Source: Aradus depressus (lineage: Eukaryota > Arthropoda > Insecta > Hemiptera > Aradidae). Taken from it: 64,000 nt of DNA. A model generated the notes under the pieces. That model worked only from the letters and a program-made list of their open reading frames with translations, ran no database searches and was not told the DNA's origin. The stretch is from contig OY759223.1 in assembly GCA_963662175.1 (NCBI GenBank), positions 25,335,460-25,399,459 of the forward strand. The letters run 5' to 3'. How positions within the stretch are numbered: the first letter of the stretch is position 1; each line of letters begins with the position of its first letter. The position numbers were made by a program, and so were the translations under genes. Shown in pieces: positions 11,346 to 46,987 of the stretch.

Positions 11346-11597
11346 GTTGAGGAACGCGGACATATTGTGGAAACTTGTAATAAATAAATAAAACAAACTT
11401 ATTTTTGAAATATTGTCTATTCCACTAAAGATATATATACATATATAACTACCGGTTTCGGCTTTATACCATCGTCAGGTCTAGTTATGAACTAACTTAG
11501 ACGATGGTATAAAGCCGAAACCGGTAGTTATATATGTATATACATATATCTTTAGTGGAATAGACAATATTTCAAAAATAAGTTTGTTTTATTTACT
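11346..11597. mobile_element. Penelope-like pseudo-LTR hairpin (family D)
   Basis: Two inverted arms run from 'aaacaaacttatttttgaaatattg' inward through 'actaccggtttcggctttat' to a centre near 11485-11500. The same sequence flanks a GIY-YIG coding remnant at 26992-27447, which ties family D to Penelope-like elements. A single-copy extension at the left ('aacttctaagttgaggaacg') is shared with the copies ending near 27540 and 41780. Confidence 0.75.
11447..11484 (-). ncRNA. Hammerhead ribozyme motif, family D
   Basis: On the - strand: AGAC, CUGACGA, extra U, a weak stem II (GGU/GCC with one G-U pair), GAA, palindromic stem III ACCGGU, A at the cleavage position, then GUU pairing with GAC. The opposite arm of the same hairpin has lost the CUGA box (it reads UUAGACGA), so only this arm looks competent. 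Confidence 0.65.
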
Positions 11598-13074
11598 CGT
11601 AGTTAAAGCCCGGGCATGAGTCAAAATAACTATTAGAGAAAAAAATAGTAAATAAATAATAACAAATAATGATTAAAACGTCGATTCGACAGACCTTAAA
11701 GGAGGATATCTATGGAGGAACTCTGCCAAAAAAATAAAAAATGAAAGTATTTATCAAATAATGTTTTTGAATATGAAACAATTTTTTTATTATAGTTATT
11801 TTATTATTGAACAAAGACAAAACATTTTAGTTTTCTAATAGTGGGTTCCTTTAACATAAGCATTATTAGTTGAAGTTTAAATTTTCTTATTGGTTCTAGT
11901 TATTGTCGGCAAGAAATGGGGAAGGGCATTACAGAAATATGTACTTTTTTCAAAAAGAGGAGCAATGTTTAGTTTAGTGTCGTCAATCATGACTAGAATT
12001 GTTAAGAGGGAAAATAATTTTATTTTTTCTAATAAGCATTAATGTTTCAAATATAAACAGTGATGGCAAAGGCAGGATTTTAAGTTGTTTTAATATTTCT
12101 CTGCAGCTTGTTCTTTAAGTAATATTGTTTATAATTCTTAGTGCTTTCTTTTGAAGTCGAAAAATATTAATATTCGAGCTACAAGCTCCCCAATGTATTA
12201 AACTGTAATTGATTAAAGATTGGAAATATGCGTAATATAATTTAATTAATGTTTCCTTTGGCACGAATTACGAATTTCCAAATTACGGAGTAAGAAGCAA
12301 ACGGTACTCAGTTTCTTACCGATAACAGCCAAATGCACAAGTTAGTTTTATATGGAGAACTAGAACTTTAATATTGTCTTTAAATGATAAAGAGTGTTAA
12401 CAGTTAACGGTTGTTTTTCGTTTGATATTTTAGTCGTAGTTTTGAAGTTAGAAAAAAAAAAATGTTGTTTTAGACGCATTTAACATTAACTCATTGATGA
12501 GAAATCCAAAGACCAAATATCTTCACCATAATCTCAGGATTTCTGTAAACTGGAAAATTTTCTAGAATTCTTAATATCCCATTGGCAATAAATCTTCCTT
12601 AAATTGACTTTAGAGGAAGAAGTTGCGTAGGACTTCAAGAAGTGTCAACAGTTTCCTTCGTAAGACTTGTGTAAGTTTAGTTAACTTTTAAAGTTCGTTC
12701 GGCTCAAGTTTTATAAGTGGATGAATACATTTGTAACAACAATTTGGACAATTTCATCATAATATTTTTAATACTGATTTCTTATTTATGTGTTAATCAG
12801 TGGCGGATTTAAAGTTTTGGGTGCCCTGAAAATTTTTTTTTGAAGGAGGCCCCCTCCAAAAATTGGGAACAATTTGGAAACACTGGCAAGAAGTCTTGAT
12901 CCCTTATCGTATCTTCCATTTTTTTTTCTTTTATCTAACGCATCGACTTCAGAGTCATTAGCGACGACTATTGTGTCTAAATGTCCTTTTAGAGTTTTGC
13001 GTATTTATGGAAATGGATGGGTCTATTGCATTCGTCGGTTGGTGTTTGGAGTAGTTTTTTTCATGTCAGTTGGC
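11598..13074. other. Unassigned DNA
   Basis: No gene was recognised. Near 12799 a CAGTGGCGGATTTAAAG sequence resembles the end of a hAT-like transposon, but no partner end was found. Confidence 0.45.
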
Positions 13075-13490
13075 AGTTTGTTATCTTAGTATGGTGTAGT
13101 TTGTGCAATCAGTCAGTGTCAGTATATGTTGTATTGTGAGCTCTGTGTAGTCCTGGTTGCAGGAGTAAGAAGTAGGTAGGAATGTGTCAGTTTCCTCTGT
13201 CCAAGTCCAAGTCTTGTGATGATCCCCGTGTCTCGTCTCTTCATGGTGCTTGGAGGTTTCCACGGCTTGTTTTCTTCTTTTATTCTTTGTAGTTTGTTGT
13301 CTTCCATCTGAGTCCAATCATCGTTCCAGTGTTGTTCATTTGTTCTTCTGAAGTAGGTTGGATGGTCTTGTGCTATTATGGTAACTGTTTGTTGAGGCAA
13401 GAAGGGGAAGAGTGCAGTGTCTTTTGCGGCAATGTTTGATTTTTCGTTCTCAGGAATGCCAACATTTTCTGTTTTTTGTTGATGTCTTCA
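13075..13490 (-). pseudogene. LINE (I/Jockey-type) RNase H and C-terminal remnant
   Basis: Translated on the - strand, the frame starts GIPENEKSNIAAKDTA, the end of a retrotransposon RNase H domain. It then runs through QHWNDDW, NKLQRIK, PWKPPS and ITRLGLGQRKLTHSYLL, and in a second frame LTIQHILTLTDC, the zinc-knuckle-like tail of these proteins. At least one frameshift near 13160 separates the last segment. Reverse transcriptase and endonuclease are absent. The fragment is dead. Confidence 0.75.
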
Positions 13491-13687
13491 ACAAAAATGA
13501 AGTAATAATTTATATAGAAAAAATGAAGAAACTGAAAAATTGTTTTGATGGTATACTAGAGGAAAAAACTTCATTGCAGTTATAAATGTATGAATAAATT
13601 TTAATTCTTACATTATTGTTGTTATAAATACAAAGGAACAATAAATATAGGGATGAGAACGATAAGGGATAAGATCCTATATTAGTT

Positions 13688-13825
13688 AGTTATTGTCATG
13701 GCCGGGCTTTATCTACGAGGTCATATCGCATGCTACCAGAGCGCTCTTTCGTCACTCTACTGTTAGGGTCCTAAATTTTGCCCACCTAAGTTTATTCACC
13801 TAGGGGAGGGTCTTTAATGAGTATA
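13688..13825 (-). mobile_element. tRNA-derived SINE fragment, 3' half
   Basis: Reverse complement of the SINE body: 'ccgggctttatctacgaggtc', 'gagcgctctttcgtcactct' and 'cctaaattttgcccacc'. The tRNA head is missing. Confidence 0.8.
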
Positions 13826-14524
13826 TGTATTTTTAAAATATTAAGAAATAAAATATCTGTTTTTCTCGGACTACTCTGGGATGATCATTGCTTACTTTTC
13901 CCGGCAATTTTTTCAGAGCTGTCTTCAACTTGGTTTCACAATATTTCGGGAGATTTTTTTGGGTCCAATATATGATCGTAGCGCCTTTACTGGTAACTGT
14001 TTGAAGGTCGATTATCGTGTCTTAAAGATGGAGATCCGCCTCTGTCCGGGATTGGAAAGCGCGGGATGATTAGAAGAGAAGTACAGTAAAATACTAGAGG
14101 ACTGCAGTATTGTTTATTTTTTTATATCTTAGTATAACCAAGTACTTATTGTAAACGTGCTGAAATTCGATAACAAATTTTTAATGGAATGCCTACACTT
14201 GAAGACTCCCAGATCACGATACGAAGAAAATTCGTTTGTGGCTATTTGAAATCTGAAATCCTTGACGATCTCTTTCATGTAACCAATCTTCACAAAGACC
14301 TAAATTATCTTTTCCACTGAAGAGAGCATGAAAAATCGTTTCCTTAATCTCCACACCAATCCTGAGACACATTTGTCTCCCTTCACTCTCTACCTTCTCT
14401 CTGTGTCGATCTGAATTGGATTAGGATTGTCAAAGAAGTACGAAGTGCTGGACTTCGTCTGAAGGCCTACTCAATTTCAAATGATCCACTCTAGGATGAA
14501 AGGAGCAAGTTTTAATCAGTTCGA
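13826..14524. other. No gene recognised
   Basis: Moderately AT-rich sequence. One open frame of about 60 codons (13881-14069) has no recognisable motif. Confidence 0.45.
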
Positions 14525-14735
14525 TGCCCAATTGAGGTTTTTCATCTAATTCACTACCGACTGACTCTAGTAGCAATGCCCATACCTTTGAGTAAGGCCT
14601 CTCATAGTTTGTGGATGTAATTTCGTTCGATTGAAGTGTCTGATTTATTTAGTTCAATTGCCTAATACCATATGCTGTCTTATCATGAGATAAGGAATAA
14701 ATCCATATATGTAGATGTGTTTACTGTACGCATTG
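14525..14735 (+). repeat. Dispersed repeat family G, copy 1
   Basis: About 210 bases sharing 'gactctagtagcaatgccca' and 'taccatatgctgtcttatca' with 15926-16137, roughly 90 percent alike by eye. No terminal structure is visible. Confidence 0.75.
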
Positions 14736-15205
14736 TGATAATAAAAAAATATATAAATAATAATTAAATAAACAAAATTAATAATAATTAAAAAACAAAA
14801 TGAATAAATATTACCATATTTCCTGTAGAAATTATAGCTGGTCTTCTACTAATTTTGATATCTACAGTAATTTCCGAAAATGGCCCTAAAAATATCGAAA
14901 GTTCAAGACGTGCAATTGTGAAGAAAGTGCACGTATTGAAAAAAAAAAAAATCAATTAATAATTATTTCAATTGGATTTTTTCTAAATATAATAATGAGA
15001 TGCCATATTTTTTTCCTTTTTAAAAATGTCAAATCTAATCCAAAGGTATAAAGTATGTTACTGGGTTCACAGGGAAATGAATAGTATAGAATAAGAGAAC
15101 AAATGTTGGGTTTATTTATCTAAACTTACATTAAAAATAAAATCAATATATCAATATCAAATAAAAAAATCAAATAACAATAAAAATCTTATATATAAAT
15201 CTTGT
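14736..15205. other. No feature recognised
   Basis: AT-rich sequence with an A-tract at 14940-14953. Nothing codes convincingly. Confidence 0.5.
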
Positions 15206-15548
15206 GAGGGCGCCAGTAGCTCAGTGGTATGCGTGCTTGTCTTCTGAGCTCAAGAATGTGTGGGTTCGAAACCCGACCGAGGCCCTTAGTTTATTTTATC
15301 TGGTAGGTAAAATAAACTTAAGCACGCCGTCCTTCGGAAGGGACGTTAACCAATGGTCCCGGGCCTGTACGATGTCAGGTACTCGTTAAAGACCCCTGCC
15401 GTAGGTGAATAAAAAATTTAGGGTAGGCAAAATTTAGGACTCCCACAGTAGAGTCGAGCTCATGTCCACCAGAGTGACGAAAAAGCGCTCTGGTAGTAGG
15501 CGATATGACCTCGTAGTTAAAGCCCGGGCATGAGTCATAATAACTAAC
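15206..15548 (+). mobile_element. tRNA-derived SINE, full length
   Basis: The 5' tRNA-like head has an A box (TAGCTCAGTGG) and a B box (GGTTCGAAACC) about 50 bases apart, the internal RNA polymerase III promoter of tRNA-derived SINEs. The body follows: 'aagcacgccgtccttcgg', 'gtacgatgtcaggtactcg', 'tttagggtaggcaaaattta', 'gcgctctggtagtaggcg' and 'agcccgggcatgagtc'. It is the reference copy for about 15 others in the window. It encodes no protein and has no poly(A) tail. Confidence 0.9.
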
Positions 15549-15925
15549 TATAAATCTTGTACAAACTAATTTCTACATCTACTTTTAGTCTCTTTTATAT
15601 TAAAATTGTGGCCATTCTTTAATTCAATGTTATTTTGGGCATATAAACATATAAATAAATAAAAAACACTTTTCTCTCTAGACTGTCCACCTCCACATCT
15701 AACCTTAGACTTTTCCTCACTATTTAAAACAGCTGATCGTCATCTTTTGTCTCCATTCATTGGTTGTTCACATTTCGTTTTAAAACAAAATGCGACTAGT
15801 CCATCTTTGTATATTTATTCACTAATTAAGTTACTTCACTCCTAACAGCTGTTTTTATACAAATAATAATAATTGATTTTATAATATTTTAATAATCTTA
15901 ATGAGTGTAAATTTTTTGATCACAG

Positions 15926-16137
15926 CCCCAATTGAGGATTTTTATCTAGTTCTCTATCGACTGACTCTAGTAGCAATGCCCATACCTCTGATTAAGGCCT
16001 CTTATAGTTTGTGGATGTAATTTCGTTGGATTGAAGTGTCTGATCTGTTTAGTTCAATTGCCTAATACCATATGCTGTCTTATCATGAGATAAGGAATAA
16101 TCTATACAAGTAGATATGTTTAATGTACCTATGGTTA
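15926..16137 (+). repeat. Dispersed repeat family G, copy 2
   Basis: Second copy of the 14525-14735 repeat, in the same orientation. Confidence 0.75.
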
Positions 16138-16465
16138 GCGGAGAAAGGTGACTTTTGGCACAAGGGCTTATAGGAAAGATGGCCTTATGAATACTAGTAA
16201 ATTTATTTTTACCCTTCTCTCACAGCCCCTACGTCACTATATTTTTTAATATTATTTTTACATTTTAAACCCACTAGCTTTCCCACTGTTCTAGAAAGAT
16301 GATTTCCGGTATTCATCGATTCCAAAGCATTCTTGAGCAAGTTCTAGTACTCACCGATTCCACTGCCTTCTAGAGTTCCCTGGAGGTCTTTTGGTTAGAA
16401 AACAAGAGCCGCCATCTTACCTATTATATTAACTCTAGTGCCAAAACCTCCCCTACTTAATGTGT
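16138..16465. mobile_element. MITE-like element with imperfect inverted ends
   Basis: The left end ('gagaaaggtgacttttggcac', 'gaaagatggc') is roughly repeated in reverse complement at the right end ('gccatctta', 'gtgccaaaacctcccc'). No coding sequence and no clear target duplication were seen. It lies 60 bases upstream of the first visible Rpn2 exon. Confidence 0.45.
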
Positions 16466-16504
16466 ATAGTTTTTTTAAAAATATATGTTTAGTTTAGTAT
16501 TTAA

Positions 16505-39217
<22,713 letters not shown>

Positions 39218-39933
39218 TAATAAACGCTTTATTCCGAATGTTTCGTTATTTTTCTTTCTCCAATTTAATTTCTTCATGAGATGCAATAGTTCTCGTTCAC
39301 TGAATGAGATAGTTTCATTGTGCACATGAAAAGGAACGATTATAGTTAAATCGTTAATTTATCAAGCTAAGTAACAAGATAGAATTGTTCATTTCTCTAT
39401 GCAATGCCTATTGAGCGTAAGATCGCGGGTTCGAGGCCCCTTACGTTTGCTTTACCGATATTCTTTTTTATATTTTTAACACTATTTTGTCATTCTTTAA
39501 AAAGTGGGATATTTTGAAACTAGCCAATAGAAATGTATATCATTGCAACATGCATTCATTTTGTAATTTTTTCTCAGAATACTTTAAAAAAATATATATA
39601 TTTTATTTGCATATTTACATTGCCTGCTAGTCACTAAAACTGCTGACTGCAAGTCAATAAAAAATATATGAGACTATAAAGTAAAATGAAATAAATGAAC
39701 AATGATTAAAAGTAAAATACATAAAAAAAATTTAAAATTAAACAAAGTAAAGAATCATATTATTTTGTACATTATCATGATAAATGATAATAAAAAAACT
39801 ACTATATAAAATTGCATTATTTGCAATTAAAAATGCACTTTAGTTTTTTTACATTTAAGTGTTATATTGAAAACATTGATTACAGTATTGAATATTTTCA
39901 AATTACTGTAACATGTTTTCGGCCGAGGCAATT
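39218..39933. other. Intergenic DNA with a B-box-like scrap
   Basis: No gene was found. GATCGCGGGTTCGAGGCCCC near 39421 resembles a tRNA/SINE B box without an A box. Confidence 0.4.
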
Positions 39934-40759
39934 GAGGGGGTTAGAAGCAAAGGGATGTAAGTGACAAAAATGTAATTTCGAGATAATTACCTTCAAAGTT
40001 ATAGCAACATCGGGATCATTCTTTTTAAAATTTACCCATCATTATGTCGAGGTGCTCCAAATCAGCTGAAATTTTTTTTTACAGTTTCTTACATCATCGA
40101 GAAGTAAGAAAACGATTTTGTCGATTTTTTTTTGTCAAGTCATAATCGCAAGAAAAATAAATTTGAATTATCTTGAAAAAATCGTTTAAAAACTGGCCAA
40201 ACGTAAATTGACGTATACGGTATACAAGAAAATCGTATGAAAAAAATCGGTGTTCTATTTTTTTATATATGTTATAGTCCAATTAACAGAAAAACGTGTC
40301 AAATTAAAGTGTTCATACAAGTATGATCGAGTTTTAATTCGATTAATGCAAAAATTGTCCTATGTCGATAAAAATTAATTACTCAAATACTCGATCATCG
40401 ATTTTGGGTTTATTGCATGCAAAATGTTAAGGACACTTGGACCTAACATCCTACAAATTTTCATCCATGTTTTTACATTATTTTCAATTTTATGGTCATT
40501 TAAATTTTTTTCTAATTTTATTATAATGAATACTTCGATTAAACAACAATATTATTGATTTATTTACATCTTTTTGATTAATTTTCATTCGTGAACATTG
40601 TCGTAAATTCAGGTATTTCCCAGGTATTTTTCACTAGTAACAGCATTACTGGTTCTGATCATTAGCTAATCATGTCAGGGTAGGTGTCGAGGAAGATGTT
40701 AACACATATCTCAATTTCAGCAGATTTGTCACTTACGTCCCTTTGCTTCTAACCCCCTC
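39934..40759. mobile_element. DNA element with about 34-bp inverted ends
   Basis: The left end GAGGGGGTTAGAAGCAAAGG continues to 'gtaagtgacaaa'. The right end is its complement ('ttgtcacttacgtccctttg' to 'aaccccctc'), one mismatch by eye. Length 826. No transposase is visible and no unambiguous target duplication was found. A tRNA-like A-box fragment follows on the - strand (about 40765-40795). Confidence 0.7.
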
Positions 40760-40959
40760 GAACTAGCAGGCTACCATTGAGCTACCAGCTCCGCATTCCA
40801 TAAAGGATTGTGGTATAAATCGTTGAAGTTCGTGAACGGAAAAGAACGAATCTGTTAAATTGTTTAATAAAATTAAACTATAATATTGTCATAAATGAAT
40901 AAAATAAACTTATTTTTGAAATATTGTCTATTCCACTAAAGATATATATATATATATAT

Positions 40960-41000
40960 AACTACCGGTTTCGGCCTTATACCATCGTCAGGTCTAGTTA
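40960..41000 (-). ncRNA. Hammerhead ribozyme motif, family D
   Basis: On the - strand: AGAC, CUGACGA, U, stem II GGU...GCC, GAA, stem III ACCGGU, A, GUU. All core positions are retained; stem II is short and one pair is G-U. Confidence 0.65.
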
Positions 41001-41292
41001 TGAACTAAGTCAGTTTGCAGAGAGCGACCCTTCTAATACATCTCGGGTCAAAGGGTGCTATTAAAACTTGGGAGTCCCCCGGCTGTACCGTTAGCTAACT
41101 CATGAAATATTTCCTAACAAAACCTAGTTATAAATTTATTTGTTTTATGTAAATTTAGAACTAGGTTTTGTTAGGAAATATTTCATGAGTTAGCTAACGG
41201 TACAGCCGGGGGACTCCCAAGTTTTAATGGCACCCTTTCACCCGAGATGTATTAGAAGGGTCGCTCTCTGCAAACTGACTTAGTTCATAACT

Positions 41293-41686
<394 letters not shown>

Positions 41687-41780
41687 TTAGTGGAATAGAC
41701 AATATTTCAAAAATAAGTTTGTTTTATTCATTTATTACAAGTTTCCACAATATGTCCGCGTTCCTCAACTTAGAAGTTTA

Positions 41781-42528
41781 TAATATTGTCGTTTGTTCAT
41801 TGGAAATTAAAAGAAAAATAGGGAGCTATGGTTAATAAATTAAACTAAATCTCTCAAGCAACATAAAATATTTATTTTGAACAAAGAATTTCTCATTTCT
41901 TAAAAAAATTACATACAGTTTCGTTTAGTACATTGTTTGTCATATATATTATATACAAAAGCGTCTTTAACAGCTATGTGTGATACAAGAGTCTAGTTGT
42001 GTTTCACAAACAAATAATTTTGTGAAATATAAAGTTCATAGTGGTTTACGTTAGATCTATTTGTACTTGAATATAAATTAGTTTTCTCGAATGAAACGAA
42101 GTACAAGTGTATTAGCTGATTAGGAAAAAGTATCTAAAAATTGCTACTTCATTAAAAGTAACATTTATTCTAATTATTTGAACACTTTGATTTTAAATTT
42201 TTTTTATTGGATTGCAATAATTTAGCCGAAGGAAAAAATTGTACTCAGTAGTTTTAGTCTGAAAGCTTTAATGGAGTGAAGTTGTTAGAAAGACTTGCTA
42301 AATTTAGCAGAATATAATAAATACACAATAAATTTGCCTACTCTGCCATGTTATGGATACAGGAGGTTTCTGAAATTTATTAGAATTGTTATTGTTTTTA
42401 CTTCCAAGTTTTATTAAGAAATATAAGTCTGGTTGAACAATTGGTGTGGTTAACTGCAATACATTTTGCAAAAATCAACAGATTTAAATTCATTTTTCGT
42501 AAGGTCTGAATAAAGGCCCTTATATCAA
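41781..42528. other. No feature recognised
   Basis: AT-rich intergenic DNA with no coding motif. Confidence 0.45.
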
Positions 42529-43021
42529 ACGATCAAACAATTCACGCAACGACTGTGCTTGGTGTTTGTGCTTTTGCAAGCTGCTTGCGCCGCTATAGTT
42601 ATTACTTGTTTGACGGAAAAGAAAAAAACCAAAACGAAGAAGAAAGTAGAGGATCTGGATGAAGGAATGGCCGAAGAAAAGGAGTAACTTTAGCCATGAC
42701 CGTTTACTAACAAAGCTAACCCAAAATATGTTCACTCTTCACTTTCCACGGTTCAGGCAACTCGCGATAAACTGAGATGAATTCGCGCCAGAATTCTTTA
42801 TTAATGTTTTTTGTTAACGCCATAATAAACCTGACATTGGAGAGGTCTTTCCTCGGCCAACTATTGTCAAACACTACCCATAGACGTTCAAACAGCTTAT
42901 CAAGCGCTAAGTGTTGCGTTATTTCGATTTGTTTCAAACTGTTGTGCAACTAGTCAATCAATGGCCATACACCATCAAAATGTTCGTGCAAAACTCTTCG
43001 TTGCGCAAATTGTTTGATCGT
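42529..43021. mobile_element. PIF/Harbinger-like MITE with a MADF fragment
   Basis: Inverted ends ACGATCAAACAATTCACGCA (start) and its near-complement (end) enclose 493 bases. A - strand frame (42716-42830) reads FWREFISVYRELPEPWKVKS, resembling the first helix of a MADF/Myb-SANT domain carried by PIF/Harbinger accessory genes. The rest of the coding capacity is gone. The superfamily call is tentative. Confidence 0.5.
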
Positions 43022-44459
43022 GCCTTAAGACTCCATCCAAGCCATATTGATGACAATTTGAACAGTGGTTTCGAAAATATGTGCAATTTAAAAAACACTT
43101 TTTGAACATTGATCTCATGTATGTTTCCCGCTAGTTTGACATTCCTTTTTTCACATTTAAAGTAATACTTCTTTGGCTAGCGTCTCATGTAATTTTTAAC
43201 AATATCTGACCACTTTTAATTTTGCACAGCCAACCTCCATCCTTAACAGGGCAGTATTTCATTGTTACAAATCTGGTTAAAGCGTTCTATTCTGAATTTA
43301 CAAAAATAATAATATTAAATGTGAATTATTTGTCAATATTTTTAAAAATATTTTCACAATTATTAATACTAAAAGATTACGTAATGAATGTACTTTTTGT
43401 CTTTAATATATACACATGGTTCATCAAGGCAAAACACTAACTTACCTAAAACAATTTTTATATGCTTATATATTGATGGCCCGTTTTTTCGAACATTTAT
43501 TTGTTTTAGTAAATAGCAAAGCATGCATGATTCAAAATTTATATATTTACAAAAACATTTATTATATTTAGTGAATATAGGCAGACTATCCATAGCTTAT
43601 TTATTATCAGATGATATGTTTGGATGGTAATGTAAGCATGTATATGGCTGGAAGTTAAGCAACATTCCTGAATTAATTGCAGATTTTCTTATTTTTCTTA
43701 CTATGTTGATAAATAATTGCAAGTGTACAGTGTTATTTATATTATTCTGAGCAAATTGATTGAATAATAAGTACAAAATTTGATTGATTTTAAAGAAATT
43801 TTGTACAGCTGCCGACTATGTTAATACTCTCGAAGCATTATAGACTGCTAAAATGTTTTTATTTTATTAAATTTATTTAAAATCAAAAACTATGTGTTCA
43901 GGAGATATTGTGCGAACGTACACAAATATTGCATATCATATCTATTTTCTTGTCAATGGACTTATAAAAGTATATTTTGTGCAAAGTTTGATATCGAAAT
44001 TATCCTTGAAAAAATATAGCGGGGCCGGGTATTAAACAACCAAACTCGCGGCGTTGTTGTCGACAAAATTACAATAGATAGAACTTGTACACGCTATATC
44101 AATTTTTTATGTCTAATTTTTTTAATTCTATTTAAAAAGAGAGAATTGTGTTGTGATTTAATGGCTGCATAGTTCGCTTCGAGAGTAAATGAAAAAAAAA
44201 AAAACGGATTTTCAGAAAAGCTATGTTTGTGAGTTTTCAAAAGTTAAAATTATAAAATAATAATAAAAGCTTAAGTTCTCCCCTTCAGCAATATCAGCTG
44301 CATGTCTTCATTGTACTGCCTAACCGCTTTCTGAAGGCGTATGAAGAGAAAACGTAGAATTTTGATGACCATTTTACGTATAATTGTACTAGGTCAGCTG
44401 TTTTTTGCCACTGGCAGGCCAAATAATACCGTCAATTTTGTGGTGTGGTTCGCAATCAA
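43022..44459. other. No feature recognised
   Basis: AT-rich intergenic sequence; a few short frames without motifs. Confidence 0.45.
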
Positions 44460-44735
44460 TATAAGAATTATGCTTGTCCACTGAGCTCAAGATCGCGGGT
44501 TTGAAACCCTACCGAGGTCCTTGAGGAAGCTTAACCTCTTTCGGATGGGACGTTAAGCAATGGTCCCGAGCCTTGTACTATATCAGGTACTCGTTAAAGA
44601 CCCCTGCCCTAAGTAACTAAACCTGAATAGGCAACATTTATGGCTCATGTCTAACAAGGCAACGAAAGAGCGCTCTGGTAGTAGGCGATATGATCTCGAA
44701 GTTAACGCACAGGCATGAGTCACATTACCTAACTA
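44460..44735 (+). mobile_element. tRNA-derived SINE, diverged
   Basis: It starts within the head ('gagctcaagatcgcgggttt'), with body pieces 'tcggatgggacgttaagca', 'atcaggtactcgttaaagac' and 'gcgctctggtagtaggcg', and several small deletions. Confidence 0.8.
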
Positions 44736-45027
44736 ACTCATCAAAGTAAAATGTGTATAAATGATTAGTAATTTACATAAATTGCTTCTGCATTTGGGCA
44801 ATCTATGAATAACCCGCATTTTTTTTTTGCTTTCAATTATTCCTTTTTTTTTTCTCAATAGTTATCCTAATGTTGAGCGCTTAAATATAATTTATTTAAT
44901 ACTGCTGAATTTATTTAATAAATTCACTTGTGAGAAAAATAAAGAAAAGCAATTTATTAATTAGGTTAGACCATGAATAATGAATTAACTGCATTTTATT
45001 TATTTATTTTTTTCCTAATTGGACTCT

Positions 45028-45322
45028 TGAGGCGCCGGTAGCCGGTATAAGTGCTTCCTTAGCTCAAGGTCTTAATTTCGAAACCCGGCCGAGGCCCTTA
45101 GTTTATTTTATCTAGGAGGTAAAATGAACGTAAGCATGCCGTCCTTCAGATGGGACGTTAAGCGATGGTCCCGAGCCTGCACGATGTCAGGTACTCGTTA
45201 AAGACTCTTGCTCTAGGTGAATAAAAATTTAGGGTAGGCAAAATTTAGGACTCCCATAGTAGAGTCGGGCTTATGTTCACTAGAGTGAAGAAAGAGCTCT
45301 CTTGGCAGTAGGCGATATATAT
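45028..45322 (+). mobile_element. tRNA-derived SINE, 3' end lost
   Basis: Head 'aggcgccggtagccggtata' with a deletion in the A-box region, then body to 'ggcagtaggcgatatat', where similarity stops. Confidence 0.82.
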
Positions 45323-46249
45323 AGGATCACTTCTTTTCGAACCCATGAAAATAATATTTGTCAGTTTATCCATCCTTTTGGCATTATCAGAAATTATATC
45401 CGTACCTTTTTATTTTTTATTTATACACAGATTTTTTTTTTTATTTTTGATCAAGGAGAACTGCCTAGTAATGTGCTCAAATATAATTAAGAAACTATAT
45501 ATATATTTTTTAATTTAGCAACAATTGTTTGAACTTTATGGTGAGCAACGAAAATGTTCATAAATTTGTTTAATTATAAGATCTATGGCTGGAGCGAAAA
45601 ATCCTAAATTGCTGACCCTCTCTTCATACGAACATCCCAATATATTTTCTTTCTGTCATCTATTGTAAATGTATTGAATTCATATCAAAACAATTATTGA
45701 ATTTGAACTCTTTCATATACAGAGGATGTATATAGGTCAGGTGAGTTTATTTACTTAAAATTTTAAACATTTCTCTGAAGATTGTTAAAGAAAAATTTTT
45801 TATTTAGAATGTAAAAGTATTCATTTTATATAGAAACACTCTTCGTTTCTCTGCAACTTTTTTTTTTTTTTAAACAATTTGGCCATTGAAGAGATTTTTG
45901 TGCAATAGAGAAGATATACATTAATAATAACACATATTAAATATAATACATTTAAAGTAATTATTTTTGAAGTCCCTCGTTACGAACCTGGAAGATCACA
46001 TGACTTGACACTAACCAATCACAGCAACTCACACAATTCTATAATAACCACTGGCAAAGTAGATGACAATAAAACTATTATATTGTCAAAACAGCTGTGA
46101 CATAAAGGATTTAGTAATTTAAACCGTGTCCATCCTTGATTTATTGGGATTTGAGGTTGCCATAAAGATGTTTTTATTGTTAAAGAATAATAATATTAAT
46201 AATAAATAATATGAAAATAACACATCGGTATATCGAGATCTTAATTACA
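45323..46249. other. No feature recognised
   Basis: AT-rich intergenic DNA. Confidence 0.45.
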
Positions 46250-46610
46250 CTGATTCCTCTGTTTTATTTCCAACCAGAGCCGGTTTCAACGCAACTCCGT
46301 TAACATTATTGATTGACACGTCTATACATATGAAATATAAAAATGGAGAAGTTACTAAAGCATCACGGTACAGAGTAACAAAATAAAACTTGCTTACCCC
46401 AACCGTACAGTTTGGAGTCTAATGAAACACTGGCTAATAGCTCAAAGGGGAGGTTTATCTTGAATAGAGTGAGTGAAATAAAATTGGTATCGTCTCCTTC
46501 TTGAGCTATTCGCCAGTGTTTCATTAGACTCCACACTGTACGAGTGGGGTATGCAAGTTTCATTTTATTTTGTTACACTTTACCCTGATGCTTTAGATAG
46601 AAAGAAAGAC
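46250..46610. repeat. Hairpin family F copy
   Basis: Inverted arms at 46371-46446 and 46500-46577 ('gtctaatgaaacactggc' and its complement). The left flank matches the family F ribozyme region of 59540-59650 but the CUGAUGA box is lost here. Confidence 0.65.
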
Positions 46611-46867
46611 AAATATGTTAATTTTAAATGAAAATGTACAATGAACAGAAAAAGAAAACAGACTACATACCTACATTATATGATCGTCTGTCGGGTTGGA
46701 CCATAATATCTCTTGAGAATAAATTAATAAAAAAAATAAATTCTTGAGAATAAAATAAATAAACCAAATGGTTATCTAATTAAGTAAAAATATAATTATA
46801 AATATATAAAAATTTTATATAGAAAATAAAACTTAACTCTTAACTATGTTTGTTCTTTCTGTTGAAG

Positions 46868-46987
46868 GTGAGTTTTGGATCTATTACACTCTGATAGAGG
46901 GCTCTCTGGAGAGTTACCTCTGCCTCTTGATCCAGAACGAGGTGTGTCTGTGCCGCCACTACCAGGACGTGGCCCTGCTGAAAATTG
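46868..46987 (+). CDS. Candidate exon of a RUN-domain-like protein
   Basis: A 120-base symmetric exon (two bases, 39 codons, one base) lies between a pyrimidine-rich acceptor ending GTTGAAG and a G|GTAGGT donor. It encodes EFWIYYTLIEGSLESYLCLL, then IQNEVCLCRHYQDVALLKI. This fits the C-terminal part of RUN domains (aromatic-hydrophobic helix, L-x-x-YL-x-LL-Q, then HYQ-x-x-ALL+), which bind small GTPases or motor adaptors. GC content and codon use resemble the Rpn2 and ace-1 exons. The donor lies within family B repeat sequence. No other exon of such a gene was identified. The opposite strand also has an open frame (46844-47044). Confidence 0.4.

Noticed and set aside
15208..15285. tRNA gene
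   Set aside because: A and B boxes are those of a SINE head; the same head recurs with a SINE body many times and the acceptor stem does not pair well.
42911..43105. 64-codon + strand frame near the PIF-like MITE
   Set aside because: No motif; spans the inverted end of the element.
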